Below, piece by piece: positions 14,302 to 29,204 of a DNA stretch of 64,000 nucleotides. Source of the DNA: Apostichopus japonicus. Lineage: Eukaryota; Echinodermata; Holothuroidea; Aspidochirotida; Stichopodidae. The stretch spans positions 6,036,001 to 6,100,000 of the forward strand of contig NC_092571.1 in the NCBI RefSeq assembly GCF_037975245.1, read 5' to 3'. Under the pieces are notes generated by a model. The model did no database searches and was not told the origin of the DNA. It was given only the letters and a program-made list of their open reading frames with translations. Every line of letters begins with the position of its first letter. The stretch's first letter is position 1. Made by a program: the position numbers and the translations under genes.

Positions 14302-17300
14302 ATTGATCGTTACGGTACCGAACATTCGATTGTTCTGTATCGCACATTAGTTGATCGGTACCGCACATTCGATTGATCGGTACCGCACATTCGATTGATC
14401 GGTACCGCACATTCGATTGATCGGTACCGCACATTCGATTGATCGGTACCGCACATTCGATTGATCGGTACCGAACATTCGATTGATCGGTAACGCACAT
14501 TCGATTGATCGGTACCGAACATTCGATTGATCGGTACCGAACATTCGATTGATCGGTAACGCACATTCGATTGATCGGTACCGCACATTCGATTGATCGG
14601 TACCGAACATTCGATTGATCGCTACCGAACATTCGATTGATCGGTACCGAACATTCGTTTGATCGGTAACGCACATTCGATTGATCGGTACCGCACATTC
14701 GATTGATCGGTACCGAACATTCGATTGATCGGTACCGATCATTCGATTGATCGGTACCGAACATTCGATTGATCGGTACCGAACATTCGATTGTTCGGTA
14801 CCGCACATTCGATTGTTCGGTACCGCACATTCGATTGATCCGTATCGAACATTCGATTGATCGGTACCGCACATTCGATTGATCGGTACCGCACATTTGA
14901 TTGATCAATACCGCACATTCGATTGATCGGTACCGCACATTCGATTGATCGGTACCGAACATTCGATTGATCGGGATCGCACATTCGATTGATCGGTACC
15001 GCACATTTGATTGATCGGTACGGTACCGAACATTCGATTGTTCGGTATCGCACATTAGTTGATCGGTACCGCACATTCGATTGATCGGTACCGCACATTC
15101 GATTGATCGGTACCGCACATTCGATTGATCGGTACCGCACATTCGATTGATCGGTACCGAACATTCGATTGATCGGTACCGAACATTCGATTGATCGGTA
15201 TTGAACATTCGATTGATCGGTAGCGATCATTCGATTGATCGGTACCGAACATTCGATTGATCGGTACCGAACATTCGATTGATCGGTACCGAACATTCGA
15301 TTGATCGGTACCGAACATTCGATTGATCGGTACCGAACATTCTATTGATCGGTACCGCACAATCGATTGATCGGTACCGAACATTCGATTGATCGGTACT
15401 GAACATTCGATTGATCAATACCGCACATTCGATTGATCGGTAACGAACATTCGATTGATCGGTACCACACATTCGATTGATCGGTAACGAACATTCGATT
15501 GATCGGTACCGCACATTCGATTGATCAATACCGAACATTCGATTGATCAATACCGCACATTCGATTGATCGGTACCGCACATTCGATTGTTCGGTACCGC
15601 ACATTCGATTGTTCGGTACCGCACATTCGATTGATCCGTATCGAACATTCGATTGATCGGTACCGCACATTCGATTGATCGGTACCGCACATTCGATTAA
15701 TCGGTACCGCACATTCGATTGATCGGTACCGAACATTCGATTGATCAATACCGCACATTCGATTGATCGGTACCGCACATTCGATTGATCAATACCGAAC
15801 ATTCGATTGATCGGGATCGCAAATTCGATTGATCGGTACCGCACATTCGATTGATCGGTACGGTACCGAACATTCGATTGTTCGGTATCGCACATTAGTT
15901 GATCGGTACCGCACATTCGATTGATCGGTACCGCACATTCGATTGATCGGTACCGCACATTCGATTGATCGGTACCGCACATTCGATTGATCGGTACCGC
16001 ACATTCGATTGATCGGTACCGAACATTCGATTGATCGGTAACGCACATTCGATTGATCGGTACCGAACATTCGATTGATCGGTACCGAACATTCGATTGA
16101 TCGGTAACGCACATTCGATTGATCGGTACCGCACATTCGATTGATCGGTACCGAACATTCGATTGATCGGTACCACACATTCGATTGATCGGTAACGAAC
16201 ATTCGATTGATCGGTACCGCACATTCGATTGATCGGTACCGAACATTCGATTGATCAATACCGCACATTCGATTGATCGGTACCGCACATTCGATTGTTC
16301 GGTACCGCACATTCGATTGTTCGGTACCGCACATTAGATTGATCCGTATCGAACATTCGATTGATCGGTACCGCACATTCGATTGATCGGTACCGCACAT
16401 TTGATTGATCAATACCGCACATTCGATTGATCGGTACCGCATATTCGATTGATCGGTACCGAACATTCGATTTATCGGGATCGCACATTCGATTGATCGG
16501 TACCGCACATTCGATTGATCGGTACGGTACCGAACATTCGATTGTTCGGTATCGCACATTAGTTGATCGGTACCGCACATTCGATTGATCGGTACCGCAC
16601 ATTCGATTGATCGGTACCGCACATTCGATTGATCGGTACCGCACATTCGATTGATCGGTACCGCACATTCGATTGATCGGTACCGAACATTCGATTGATC
16701 GGTATTGAACATTCGATTGATCGGTAGCGATCATTCGATTGATCGGTACCGAACATTCGATTGATCGGTACCGAACATTCGATTGATCGGTACCGAACAT
16801 TCGATTGATCGGTACCGAACATTCGATTGATCGGTACCGCACATTCAATTGATCGGTACCGAACATTCGATTGATCGGTACCGCACAATCGATTGATCGG
16901 TACCGAACATTCGATTGATCGGTATTGAACATTCGATTGATCAATACCGCACATTCGATTGATCGGTAACGAACATTCGATTGATCGGTACCACACATTC
17001 GATTGATCGGTAACGAACATTCGATTGATCGGTACCGCACATTCGATTGATCGGTACCGCACATTCGATTGATCGGTACGGTACCGAACATTCGATTGTT
17101 CGGTATCGCACATTAGTTGATCGGTACCGCACATTCGATTGATCGGTACCGCACATTCGATTGATCGGTACCGCACATTCGATTGATCGGTACCGCACAT
17201 TCGATTGATCGGTACCGCACATTCGATTGATCGGTACCGAACATTCGATTGATCGGTAACGCACATTCGATTGATCGGTACCGAACATTCGATTGATCGG

Positions 17301-17731
17301 TACCGAACATTCGATTGATCGGTAATGCACATTCGATTGATCGGTACCGCACATTCGATTGATCGGTACCGAACATTCGATTGATCGGTACCGAAATTTC
17401 GATTGATCGGTACCGAACATTCGTTTGATCGGTAACGCACATTCGATTGATCGGTACCGCACATTCGATTGATCGGTACCGAACATTCGATTGATCGGTA
17501 CCGAACATTCGATTGATTGGTACCGAACATTCGATTGATCGGTACCGCACATTCGATTGATCGGTACCGAACATTCGATTGATCGGTACTGAACATTCGA
17601 TTGATCAATACCGCACATTCGATTGATCGGTAACGAACATTCGATTGATCGGTACCGCACATTCGATTGATCGGTACCGAACATTCGATTGATCGGGATC
17701 GCACATTCGATTGATCGGTACCGCACATTCG
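14302..17731 (+). repeat. higher-order repeat copy A (about 3.4 kb)
   Basis: This copy starts at the marker at 14,348, which carries the diagnostic variant TGTTCTGTATCG and a GATCGTTACGG unit. Marker intervals are 708, 840, 664, 554 and 664 bp. The same start and the same ordered monomer variants recur at 17,778 and 24,137. The total of 3,430 bp is 22 x 155 + 20, as five markers require. Confidence 0.85.
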
Positions 17732-20700
17732 ATTGATCGTTACGGTACCGAACATTCGATTGTTCTGTATCGCACATTAGTTGATCGGTACCGCACATTC
17801 GATTGATCGGTACCGCACATTCGATTGATCGGTACCGCACATTCGATTGATCGGTACCGCACATTCGATTGATCGGTACCGCACATTCGATTGATCGGTA
17901 CCGAACATTCGATTGATCGGTAACGCACATTCGATTGATCGGTACCGAACATTCGATTGATCGCTACCGAACATTCGATTGATCGGTAACGCACATTCGA
18001 TTGATCGGTACCGCACATTCGATTGATCGGTACCGAACATTCGATTGATCGCTACCGAACATTCGATTGATCGGTACCGAACATTCGTTTGATCGGTAAC
18101 GCACATTCGATTGATCGGTACCGCACATTCGATTGATCGGTACCGAACATTCGATTGATCGGTACCGATCATTCGATTGATCGGTACCGAACATTCGATT
18201 GATCGGTACCGCACATTCGATTGTTCGGTACCGCACATTCGATTGTTCGGTACCGCACATTCGATTGATCCGTATCGAACATTCGATTGATCGGTACCGC
18301 ACATTCGATTGATCGGTACCGAACATTTGATTGATCAATACCGCACATTCGATTGATCGGTACCGCACATTCGATTGATCGGTACCGAACATTCGATTGA
18401 TCGGGATCGCACATTCGATTGATCGGTACCGCACATTCGATTGATCGGTACGGTACCGAACATTCGATTGTTCGGTATCGCACATTAGTTGATCGGTACC
18501 GCACATTCGATTGATCGGTACCGCACATTCGATTCATCGGTACCGCACATTCGATTGATCGGTACCGCACATTCGATTGATCGGTACCGAACATTCGATT
18601 GATCGGTACCGAACATTCGATTGATCGGTACCGAACATTCGATTGATCGGTACCGAACATTCGATTGATCGGTACCGAACATTCTATTGATCGGTACCGC
18701 ACAATCGATTGATCGGTACCGAACATTCGATTGATCGGTACTGAACATTCGATTGATCAATACCGCACATTCGATTGATCGGTAACGAACATTCGATTGA
18801 TCGGTACCACACATTCGATTGATCGGTAACGAACATTCGATTGATCGGTACCGCACATTCGATTGATCAATACCGAACATTCGATTGATCAATACCGCAC
18901 ATTCGATTGATCGGTACCGCACATTCGATTGTTCGGTACCGCACATTCGATTGTTCGGTACCGCACATTCGATTGATCCGTATCGAACATTCGATTGATC
19001 GGTACCGCACATTCGATTGATCGGTACCGCACATTCGATTAATCGGTACCGCACATTCGATTGATCGGTACCGAACATTCGATTGATCAATACCGCACAT
19101 TCGATTGATCGGTACCGCACATTCGATTGATCAATACCGAACATTCGATTGATCGGGATCGCAAATTCGATTGATCGGTACCGCACATTCGATTGATCGG
19201 TACGGTACCGAACATTCGATTGTTCGGTATCGCACATTAGTTGATCGGTACCGCACATTCGATTGATCGGTACCGCACATTCGATTGATCGGTACCGCAC
19301 ATTCGATTGATCGGTACCGCACATTCGATTGATCGGTACCGCACATTCGATTGATCGGTACCGAACATTCGATTGATCGGTAACGCACATTCGATTGATC
19401 GGTACCGAACATTCGATTGATCGGTACCGAACATTCGATTGATCGGTAACGCACATTCGATTGATCGGTACCGAACATTCGATTGATCGGTACCACACAT
19501 TCGATTGATCGGTAACGAACATTCGATTGATCGGTACCGCACATTCGATTGATCGGTACCGAACATTCGATTGATCAATACCGCACATTCGATTGATCGG
19601 TACCGCACATTCGATTGTTCGGTACCGCACATTCGATTGTTCGGTACCGCACATTAGATTGATCCGTATCGAACATTCGATTGATCGGTACCGCACATTC
19701 GATTGATCGGTACCGCACATTTGATTGATCAATACCGCACATTCGATTGATCGGTACCGCATATTCGATTGATCGGTACCGAACATTCGATTGATCGGGA
19801 TCGCACATTCGATTGATCGGTACCGCACATTCGATTGATCGGTACGGTACCGAACATTCGATTGTTCGGTATCGCACATTAGTTGATCGGTACCGCACAT
19901 TCGATTGATCGGTACCGCACATTCGATTGATCGGTACCGCACATTCGATTGATCGGTACCGCAAATTCGATTGATCGGTACCGCACATTCGATTGATCGG
20001 TACCGAACATTCGATTGATCGGTATTGAACATTCGATTGATCGGTAGCGATCATTCGATTGATCGGTACCGAACATTCGATTGATCGGTACCGAACATTC
20101 GATTGATCGGTACCGAACATTCGATTGATCGGTACCGAACATTCGATTGATCGGTACCGCACATTCGATTGATCGGTACCGAACATTCGATTGATCGGTA
20201 CCGCACAATCGATTGATCGGTACCGAACATTCGATTGATCGGTATTGAACATTCGATTGATCAATACCGCACATTCGATTGATCGGTAACGAACATTCGA
20301 TTGATCGGTACCACACATTCGATTGATCGGTAACGAACATTCGATTGATCGGTACCGCACATTCGATTGATCGGTACCGCACATTCGATTGATCGGTACG
20401 GTACCGAACATTCGATTGTTCGGTATCGCACATTAGTTGATCGGTACCGCACATTCGATTGATCGGTACCGCACATTCGATTGATCGGTACCGCACATTC
20501 GATTGATCGGTACCGCACATTCGATTGATTGGTACCGCACATTCGATTGATCGGTACCGAACATTCGATTGATCGGTAACGCACATTCGATTGATCGGTA
20601 CCGAACATTCGATTGATCGGTACCGAACATTCGATTGATCGGTAATGCACATTCGATTGATCGGTACCGCACATTCGATTGATCGGTACCGAACATTCGA

Positions 20701-20853
20701 TTGATCGGTACCGAAATTTCGATTGATCGGTACCGAACATTCGTTTGATCGGTAACGCACATTCGATTGATCGGTACCGCACATTCGATTGATCGGTAAC
20801 GAACATTCGATTGATCGGTACCGCACATTCGATTGATCGGTACCGCACATTCG
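17732..20853 (+). repeat. higher-order repeat copy B
   Basis: Starts with the same TGTTCTGTATCG marker. Intervals are 708, 752, 642, 554 and 466. Relative to copy A it is four monomers short in the second interval and one short in the third. The pair GGTATTGAAC/GGTAGCGATC, present at about 15.2 and 25.0 kb, is missing near 18.6 kb. Confidence 0.85.
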
Positions 20854-21289
20854 ATTGATCGGTACGGTACCGAACATTCGATTGTTCGGTATCGCACATT
20901 AGTTGATCGGTACCGCACATTCGATTGATCGGTACCGCACATTCGATTGATCGGTACCGCACATTCGATTGATCGGTACCGCACATTCGATTGATCGGTA
21001 CCGAACATTCGATTGATCGGTACCGAACATTCGATTGATCGGTAATGCACATTCGATTGATCGGTACCGCACATTCGATTGATCGGTACCGAACATTCGA
21101 TTGATCGGTACCGAAATTTCGATTGATCGGTACCGAACATTCGTTTGATCGGTAACGCACATTCGATTGATCGGTACCGCACATTCGATTGATCGGTACC
21201 GAACATTCGATTGATCGGTACCGAACATTCGATTGATCGGGATCGCACATTCGATTGATCGGTACCGCACATTCGATTGATCGGTACCG

Positions 21290-22690
21290 AACATTCGATT
21301 GATCGGTACCGCACAATCGATTGATCGGTACCGCACATTCGATTGATCGGTACCGAACATTCGATTGATCGGTACCGAAATTTCGATTGATCGGTACCGA
21401 ACATTCGTTTGATCGGTAACGCACATTCGATTGATCGGTACAGCACATTCGATTGATCGGTACCGAACATTCGATTGATCGGTACCGAACATTCGATTGA
21501 TCGGTACCGATCATTCGATTGATCGGTACCGAACATTCGATTGATCGGTACCGAACATTCGATTGATCGGTACCGAACATTCGATTGATCGGTACCGAAC
21601 ATTCGATTGATCGGTACCGAACATTCGATTGATCGGTACCGCACAATCGATTGATCGGTACCGAACATTCGATTGATCGGTACCGCACATTCGATTGATC
21701 GGTACGGTACCGAACATTCGATTGTTCGGTATCGCACATTAGTTGATCGGTACCGCACATTCGATTGATCGGTACCGCACATTCGATTGATCGGTACCGC
21801 ACATTCGATTGATCGGTACCGCACATTCGATTGATCGGTACCGAACATTCGATTGATCGGTACCGAACATTCGATTGATCGGTATTGAACATTCGATTGA
21901 TCGGTAGCGATCATTCGATTGATCGGTACCGAACATTCGATTGATCGGTACCGAACATTCGATTGATCGGTACCGAACATTCGATTGATCGGTACCGAAC
22001 ATTCGATTGATCGGTACCGAACATTCTATTGATCGGTACCGCACAATCGATTGATCGGTACCGAACATTCGATTGATCGGTACTGAACATTCGATTGATC
22101 AATACCGCACATTCGATTGATCGGTAACGAACATTCGATTGATCGGTACCACACATTCGATTGATCGGTAACGAACATTCGATTGATCGGTACCGCACAT
22201 TCGATTGATCGGTACCGAACATTCGATTGATCAATAACGCACATTCGATTGATCGGTACCGCACATTCGATTGTTCGGTACCGCACATTCGATTGTTCGG
22301 TACCGCACATTCGATTGATCCGTATCGAACATTCGATTGATCGGTACCGCACATTCGATTGATCGGTACCGCACATTCGATTAATCGGTACCGCACATTC
22401 GATTGATCGGTACCGAACATTCGATTGATCAATACCGCACATTCGATTGATCGGTACCGCACATTCGATTGATCAATACCGAACATTCGATTGATCGGGA
22501 TCGCAAATTCGATTGATCGGTACCGCACATTCGATTGATCGGTACGGTACCGAACATTCGATTGTTCGGTATCGCACATTAGTTGATCGGTACCGCACAT
22601 TCGATTGATCGGTACCGCACATTCGATTGATCGGTACCGCACATTCGATTGATCGGTACCGCACATTCGATTGATCGGTACCGCACATTC
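21290..22690 (+). repeat. block duplicated about 6 kb downstream (left copy)
   Basis: Matches about 27,337-28,737 at an offset of 6,047 bp. The markers at 21,740 and 22,580 correspond to 27,787 and 28,627. It includes CCGAAATTTCG, GGTACAGCAC, the GGTATTGAAC/GGTAGCGATC pair and the GTT-GTT-CCGTATCGAAC series in the same order. Edges are approximate. Confidence 0.78.
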
Positions 22691-22864
22691 GATTGATCGG
22701 TACCGAACATTCGATTGATCGGTAACGCACATTCGATTGATCGGTACCGAACATTCGATTGATCGGTACCGAACATTCGATTGATCGGTAACGCACTTTC
22801 GATTGATCGGTACCGCACATTCGATTGATCGGTACCGAACATTCGATTGATCGGTACCGAACAT

Positions 22865-22890
22865 TCGATTGATCGGTACCGATCAATCGA
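22865..22890. repeat. 26-bp perfect palindrome, copy 2
   Basis: Same palindrome as at 7,719, in the same variant context: it lies upstream of a marker and of a GGTACAACAC monomer. It therefore spread as part of a larger block. Confidence 0.93.
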
Positions 22891-23223
22891 TTGATCGGTA
22901 CCGAACATTCGATTTATCGGTACCGAACATTCGATTGATCGGTACGGTACCGAACATTCGATTGTTCGGTATCGCACATTAGTTGATCGGTACCGCACAT
23001 TCGATTGATCGGTACCGAACATTCGATTGATCGGTACCGCACATTCGATTGATCGGTACAACACATTCGATTGATCGGTACCGCACATTCGATTGATCGG
23101 TACCGAACATTCGATTGATCGGTAACGAACATTCGATTCATCGGTACCGCACATTCGATTGATCGGTAACGAACATTCGATTGATCAATACCGCACATTC
23201 GATTGATCGGTACCGCACATTCG

Positions 23224-23250
23224 ATTGATCTGTACGGTACCGAACATTCG
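23224..23250 (+). repeat. partial marker (+5 only)
   Basis: A 27-bp unit with the variant GATCTGTACGGTACC is followed by ordinary monomers. The interval 22,980 to 23,473 is 493 = 22 x 22 + 9. A full marker with the same CTGTACGG variant lies at about 29,210, so this copy probably lost the TAG units by exchange with a plain monomer. Confidence 0.9.
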
Positions 23251-24090
23251 ATTGATCGGTACCGCACATTCGATTGATCGGTACCGAACATTCGATTGAT
23301 CGGTACCGCACAATCGATTGATCGGTACCGAACATTCGATTGATCGGTACCACACATTCGATTGATCGGTAACGAACATTCGATTGATCGGTACCGCACA
23401 TTCGATTGATCGGTACCGCACATTCGATTGATCGGTACGGTACCGAACATTCGATTGTTCGGTATCGCACATTAGTTGATCGGTACCGCACATTCGATTG
23501 ATCGGTACCGCACATTCGATTGATCGGTACCGCACATTCGATTGATCGGTACCGCACATTCGATTGATCGGTACCGCACATTCGATTGATCGGTACCGAA
23601 CATTCGATTGATCGGTAACGCACATTCGATTGATCGGTACCGAACATTCGATTGATCGGTACCGAACATTCGATTGATCGGTAATGCACATTCGATTGAT
23701 CGGTACCGCACATTCGATTGATCGGTACCGAACATTCGATTGATCGGTACCGAAATTTCGATTGATCGGTACCGAACATTCGTTTGATCGGTAACGCACA
23801 TTCGATTGATCGGTACCGCACATTCGATTGATCGGTACCGAACATTCGATTGATCGGTACCGAACATTCGATTGATCGGTACCGAACATTCGATTGATCG
23901 GTACCGCACATTCGATTGATCGGTACCGAACATTCGATTGATCGGTACTGAACATTCGATTGATCAATACCGCACATTCGATTGATCGGTAACGAACATT
24001 CGATTGATCGGTACCGCACATTCGATTGATCGGTACCGAACATTCGATTGATCGGGATCGCACATTCGATTGATCGGTACCGCACATTCG

Positions 24091-27000
24091 ATTGATCGTT
24101 ACGGTACCGAACATTCGATTGTTCTGTATCGCACATTAGTTGATCGGTACCGCACATTCGATTGATCGGTACCGCACATTCGATTGATCGGTACCGCACA
24201 TTCGATTGATCGGTACCGCACATTCGATTGATCGGTACCGCACATTCGATTGATCGGTACCGAACATTCGATTGATCGGTAACGCACATTCGATTGATCG
24301 GTACCGAACATTCGATTGATCGCTACCGAACATTCGATTGATCGGTAACGCACATTCGATTGATCGGTACCGCACATTCGATTGATCGGTACCGAACATT
24401 CGATTGATCGCTACCGAACATTCGATTGATCGGTACCGAACATTCGTTTGATCGGTAACGCACATTCGATTGATCGGTACCGCACATTCGATTGATCGGT
24501 ACCGAACATTCGATTGATCGGTACCGATCATTCGATTGATCGGTACCGAACATTCGATTGATCGGTACCGAACATTCGATTGTTCGGTACCGCACATTCG
24601 ATTGTTCGGTACCGCACATTCGATTGATCCGTATCGAACATTCGATTGATCGGTACCGCACATTCGATTGATCGGTACCGCACATTTGATTGATCAATAC
24701 CGCACATTCGATTGATCGGTACCGCACATTCGATTGATCGGTACCGAACATTCGATTGATCGGGATCGCACATTCGATTGATCGGTACCGCACATTCGAT
24801 TGATCGGTACGGTACCGAACATTCGATTGTTCGGTATCGCACATTAGTTGATCGGTACCGCACATTCGATTGATCGGTACCGCACATTCGATTCATCGGT
24901 ACCGCACATTCGATTGATCGGTACCGCACATTCGATTGATCGGTACCGAACATTCGATTGATCGGTACCGAACATTCGATTGATCGGTATTGAACATTCG
25001 ATTGATCGGTAGCGATCATTCGATTGATCGGTACCGAACATTCGATTGATCGGTACCGAACATTCGATTGATCGGTACCGAACATTCGATTGATCGGTAC
25101 CGAACATTCGATTGATCGGTACCGAACATTCTATTGATCGGTACCGCACAATCGATTGATCGGTACCGAACATTCGATTGATCGGTACTGAACATTCGAT
25201 TGATCAATACCGCACATTCGATTGATCGGTAACGAACATTCGATTGATCGGTACCACACATTCGATTGATCGGTAACGAACATTCGATTGATCGGTACCG
25301 TACATTCGATTGATCAATACCGAACATTCGATTGATCAATACCGCACATTCGATTGATCGGTACCGCACATTCGATTGTTCGGTACCGCACATTCGATTG
25401 TTCGGTACCGCACATTCGATTGATCCGTATCGAACATTCGATTGATCGGTACCGCACATTCGATTGATCGGTACCGCACATTCGATTAATCGGTACCGCA
25501 CATTCGATTGATCGGTACCGAACATTCGATTGATCAATACCGCACATTCGATTGATCGGTACCGCACATTCGATTGATCAATACCGAACATTCGATTGAT
25601 CGGGATCGCAAATTCGATTGATCGGTACCGCACATTCGATTGATCGGTACGGTACCGAACATTCGATTGTTCGGTATCGCACATTAGTTGATCGGTACCG
25701 CACATTCGATTGATCGGTACCGCACATTCGATTGATCGGTACCGCACATTCGATTGATCGGTACCGCACATTCGATTGATCGGTACCGCACATTCGATTG
25801 ATCGGTACCGAACATTCGATTGATCGGTAACGCACATTCGATTGATCGGTACCGAACATTCGATTGATCGGTACCGAACATTCGATTGATCGGTAACGCA
25901 CATTCGATTGATCGGTACCGCACATTCGATTGATCGGTACCGAACATTCGATTGATCGGTACCACACATTCGATTGATCGGTAACGAACATTCGATTGAT
26001 CGGTACCGCACATTCGATTGATCGGTACCGAACATTCGATTGATCAATACCGCACATTCGATTGATCGGTACCGCACATTCGATTGTTCGGTACCGCACA
26101 TTCGATTGTTCGGTACCGCACATTAGATTGATCCGTATCGAACATTCGATTGATCGGTACCGCACATTCGATTGATCGGTACCGCACATTTGATTGATCA
26201 ATACCGCACATTCGATTGATCGGTACCGCATATTCGATTGATCGGTACCGAACATTCGATTGATCGGGATCGCACATTCGATTGATCGGTACCGCACATT
26301 CGATTGATCGGTACGGTACCGAACATTCGATTGTTCGGTATCGCACATTAGTTGATCGGTACCGCACATTCGATTGATCGGTACCGCACATTCGATTGAT
26401 CGGTACCGCACATTCGATTGATCGGTACCGCACATTCGATTGATCGGTACCGAACATTCGATTGATCGGTATTGAACATTCGATTGATCGGTAGCGATCA
26501 TTCGATTGATCGGTACCGAACATTCGATTGATCGGTACCGAACATTCGATTGATCGGTACCGAACATTCGATTGATCGGTACCGAACATTCGATTGATCG
26601 GTACCGCACATTCGATTGATCGGTACCGAACATTCGATTGATCGGTACCGCACAATCGATTGATCGGTACCGAACATTCGATTGATCGGTATTGAACATT
26701 CGATTGATCAATACCGCACATTCGATTGATCGGTAACGAACATTCGATTGATCGGTACCACACATTCGATTGATCGGTAACGAACATTCGATTGATCGGT
26801 ACCGCACATTCGATTGATCGGTACCGCACATTCGATTGATCGGTACGGTACCGAACATTCGATTGTTCGGTATCGCACATTAGTTGATCGGTACCGCACA
26901 TTCGATTGATCGGTACCGCACATTCGATTGATCGGTACCGCACATTCGATTGATCGGTACCGCACATTCGATTGATCGGTACCGCACATTCGATTGATCG

Positions 27001-27740
27001 GTACCGAACATTCGATTGATCGGTAACGCACATTCGATTGATCGGTACCGAACATTCGATTGATCGGTACCGAACATTCGATTGATCGGTAATGCACATT
27101 CGATTGATCGGTACCGCACATTCGATTGATCGGTACCGAACATTCGATTGATCGGTACCGAAATTTCGATTGATCGGTACCGAACATTCGTTTGATCGGT
27201 AACGCACATTCGATTGATCGGTACCGCACATTCGATTGATCGTTACCGAACATTCGATTGATCGGTACCGAACATTCGATTGATCGGTACCGAACATTCG
27301 ATTGATCGGTACCGCACATTCGATTGATCGGTACCGAACATTCGATTGATCGGTACCGCACAATCGATTGATCGGTACCGCACATTCGATTGATCGGTAC
27401 CGAACATTCGATTGATCGGTACCGAAATTTCGATTGATCGGTACCGAACATTCGTTTGATCGGTAACGCACATTCGATTGATCGGTACAGCACATTCGAT
27501 TGATCGGTACCGAACATTCGATTGATCGGTACCGAACATTCGATTGATCGGTACCGATCATTCGATTGATCGGTACCGAACATTCGATTGATCGGTACCG
27601 AACATTCGATTGATCGGTACCGAACATTCGATTGATCGGTACCGAACATTCGATTGATCGGTACCGAACATTCGATTGATCGGTACCGCACAATCGATTG
27701 ATCGGTACCGAACATTCGATTGATCGGTACCGCACATTCG
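24091..27740 (+). repeat. higher-order repeat copy C
   Basis: Third copy starting with the TGTTCTGTATCG marker. Intervals are 708, 840, 664, 532 and 906. The flanking sequence to the left already matches copy B at an offset of 6,359 bp from about 16,972/23,331, so the B-to-C exchange included the end of copy A. Differences from A are whole monomers. Confidence 0.83.
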
Positions 27741-28737
27741 ATTGATCGGTACGGTACCGAACATTCGATTGTTCGGTATCGCACATTAGTTGATCGGTAC
27801 CGCACATTCGATTGATCGGTACCGCACATTCGATTGATCGGTACCGCACATTCGATTGATCGGTACCGCACATTCGATTGATCGGTACCGAACATTCGAT
27901 TGATCGGTAACGAACATTCGATTGATCGGTATTGAACATTCGATTGATCGGTAGCGATCATTCGATTGATCGGTACCGAACATTCGATTGATCGGTACCG
28001 AACATTCGATTGATCGGTACCGAACATTCGATTGATCGGTACCGAACATTCGATTGATCGGTACCGAACATTCTATTGATCGGTACCGCACAATCGATTG
28101 ATCGGTACCGAACATTCGATTGATCGGTACTGAACATTCGATTGATCAATACCGCACATTCGATTGATCGGTAACGAACATTCGATTGATCGGTACCACA
28201 CATTCGATTGATCGGTAACGAACATTCGATTGATCGGTACCGCACATTCGATTGATCGGTACCGAACATTCGATTGATCAATACCGCACATTCGATTGAT
28301 CGGTACCGCACATTCGATTGTTCGGTACCGCACATTCGATTGTTCGGTACCGCACATTCGATTGATCCGTATCGAACATTCGATTGATCGGTACCGCACA
28401 TTCGATTGATCGGTACCGCACATTCGATTAATCGGTACCGCACATTCGATTGATCGGTACCGAACATTCGATTGATCAATACCGCACATTCGATTGATCG
28501 GTACCGCACATTCGATTGATCAATACCGAACATTCGATTGATCGGGATCGCAAATTCGATTGATCGGTACCGCACATTCGATTGATCGGTACGGTACCGA
28601 ACATTCGATTGTTCGGTATCGCACATTAGTTGATCGGTACCGCACATTCGATTGATCGGTACCGCACATTCGATTGATCGGTACCGAACATTCGATTGAT
28701 CGGTAACGCACATTCGATTGATCGGTACCGAACATTC
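27337..28737 (+). repeat. block duplicated about 6 kb upstream (right copy)
   Basis: Right copy of the block at 21,290. Beyond it the offset changes to 5,981 bp (three monomers fewer), and the palindrome-bearing region follows in both places. Edges are approximate. Confidence 0.78.
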
Positions 28738-28845
28738 GATTGATCGGTACCGAACATTCGATTGATCGGTAACGCACTTTCGATTGATCGGTACCGCACA
28801 TTCGATTGATCGGTACCGAACATTCGATTGATCGGTACCGAACAT

Positions 28846-28871
28846 TCGATTGATCGGTACCGATCAATCGA
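28846..28871. repeat. 26-bp perfect palindrome, copy 3
   Basis: Third copy, 5,981 bp after copy 2. That equals the local offset between the two higher-order copies at 22.9 and 28.9 kb. Confidence 0.93.
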
Positions 28872-29204
28872 TTGATCGGTACCGAACATTCGATTGATCG
28901 GTACCGAACATTCGATTGATCGGTACGGTACCGAACATTCGATTGTTCGGTATCGCACATTAGTTGATCGGTACCGCACATTCGATTGATCGGTACCGAA
29001 CATTCGATTGATCGGTACCGCACATTCGATTGATCGGTACAACACATTCGATTGATCGATACCGCACATTCGATTGATCGGTACTGAACATTCGATTGAT
29101 CGGTAACGAACATTCGATTCATCGGTACCGCACATTCGATTGATCGGTAACGAACATTCGATTGATCAATACCGCACATTCGATTGATCGGTACCGCACA
29201 TTCG

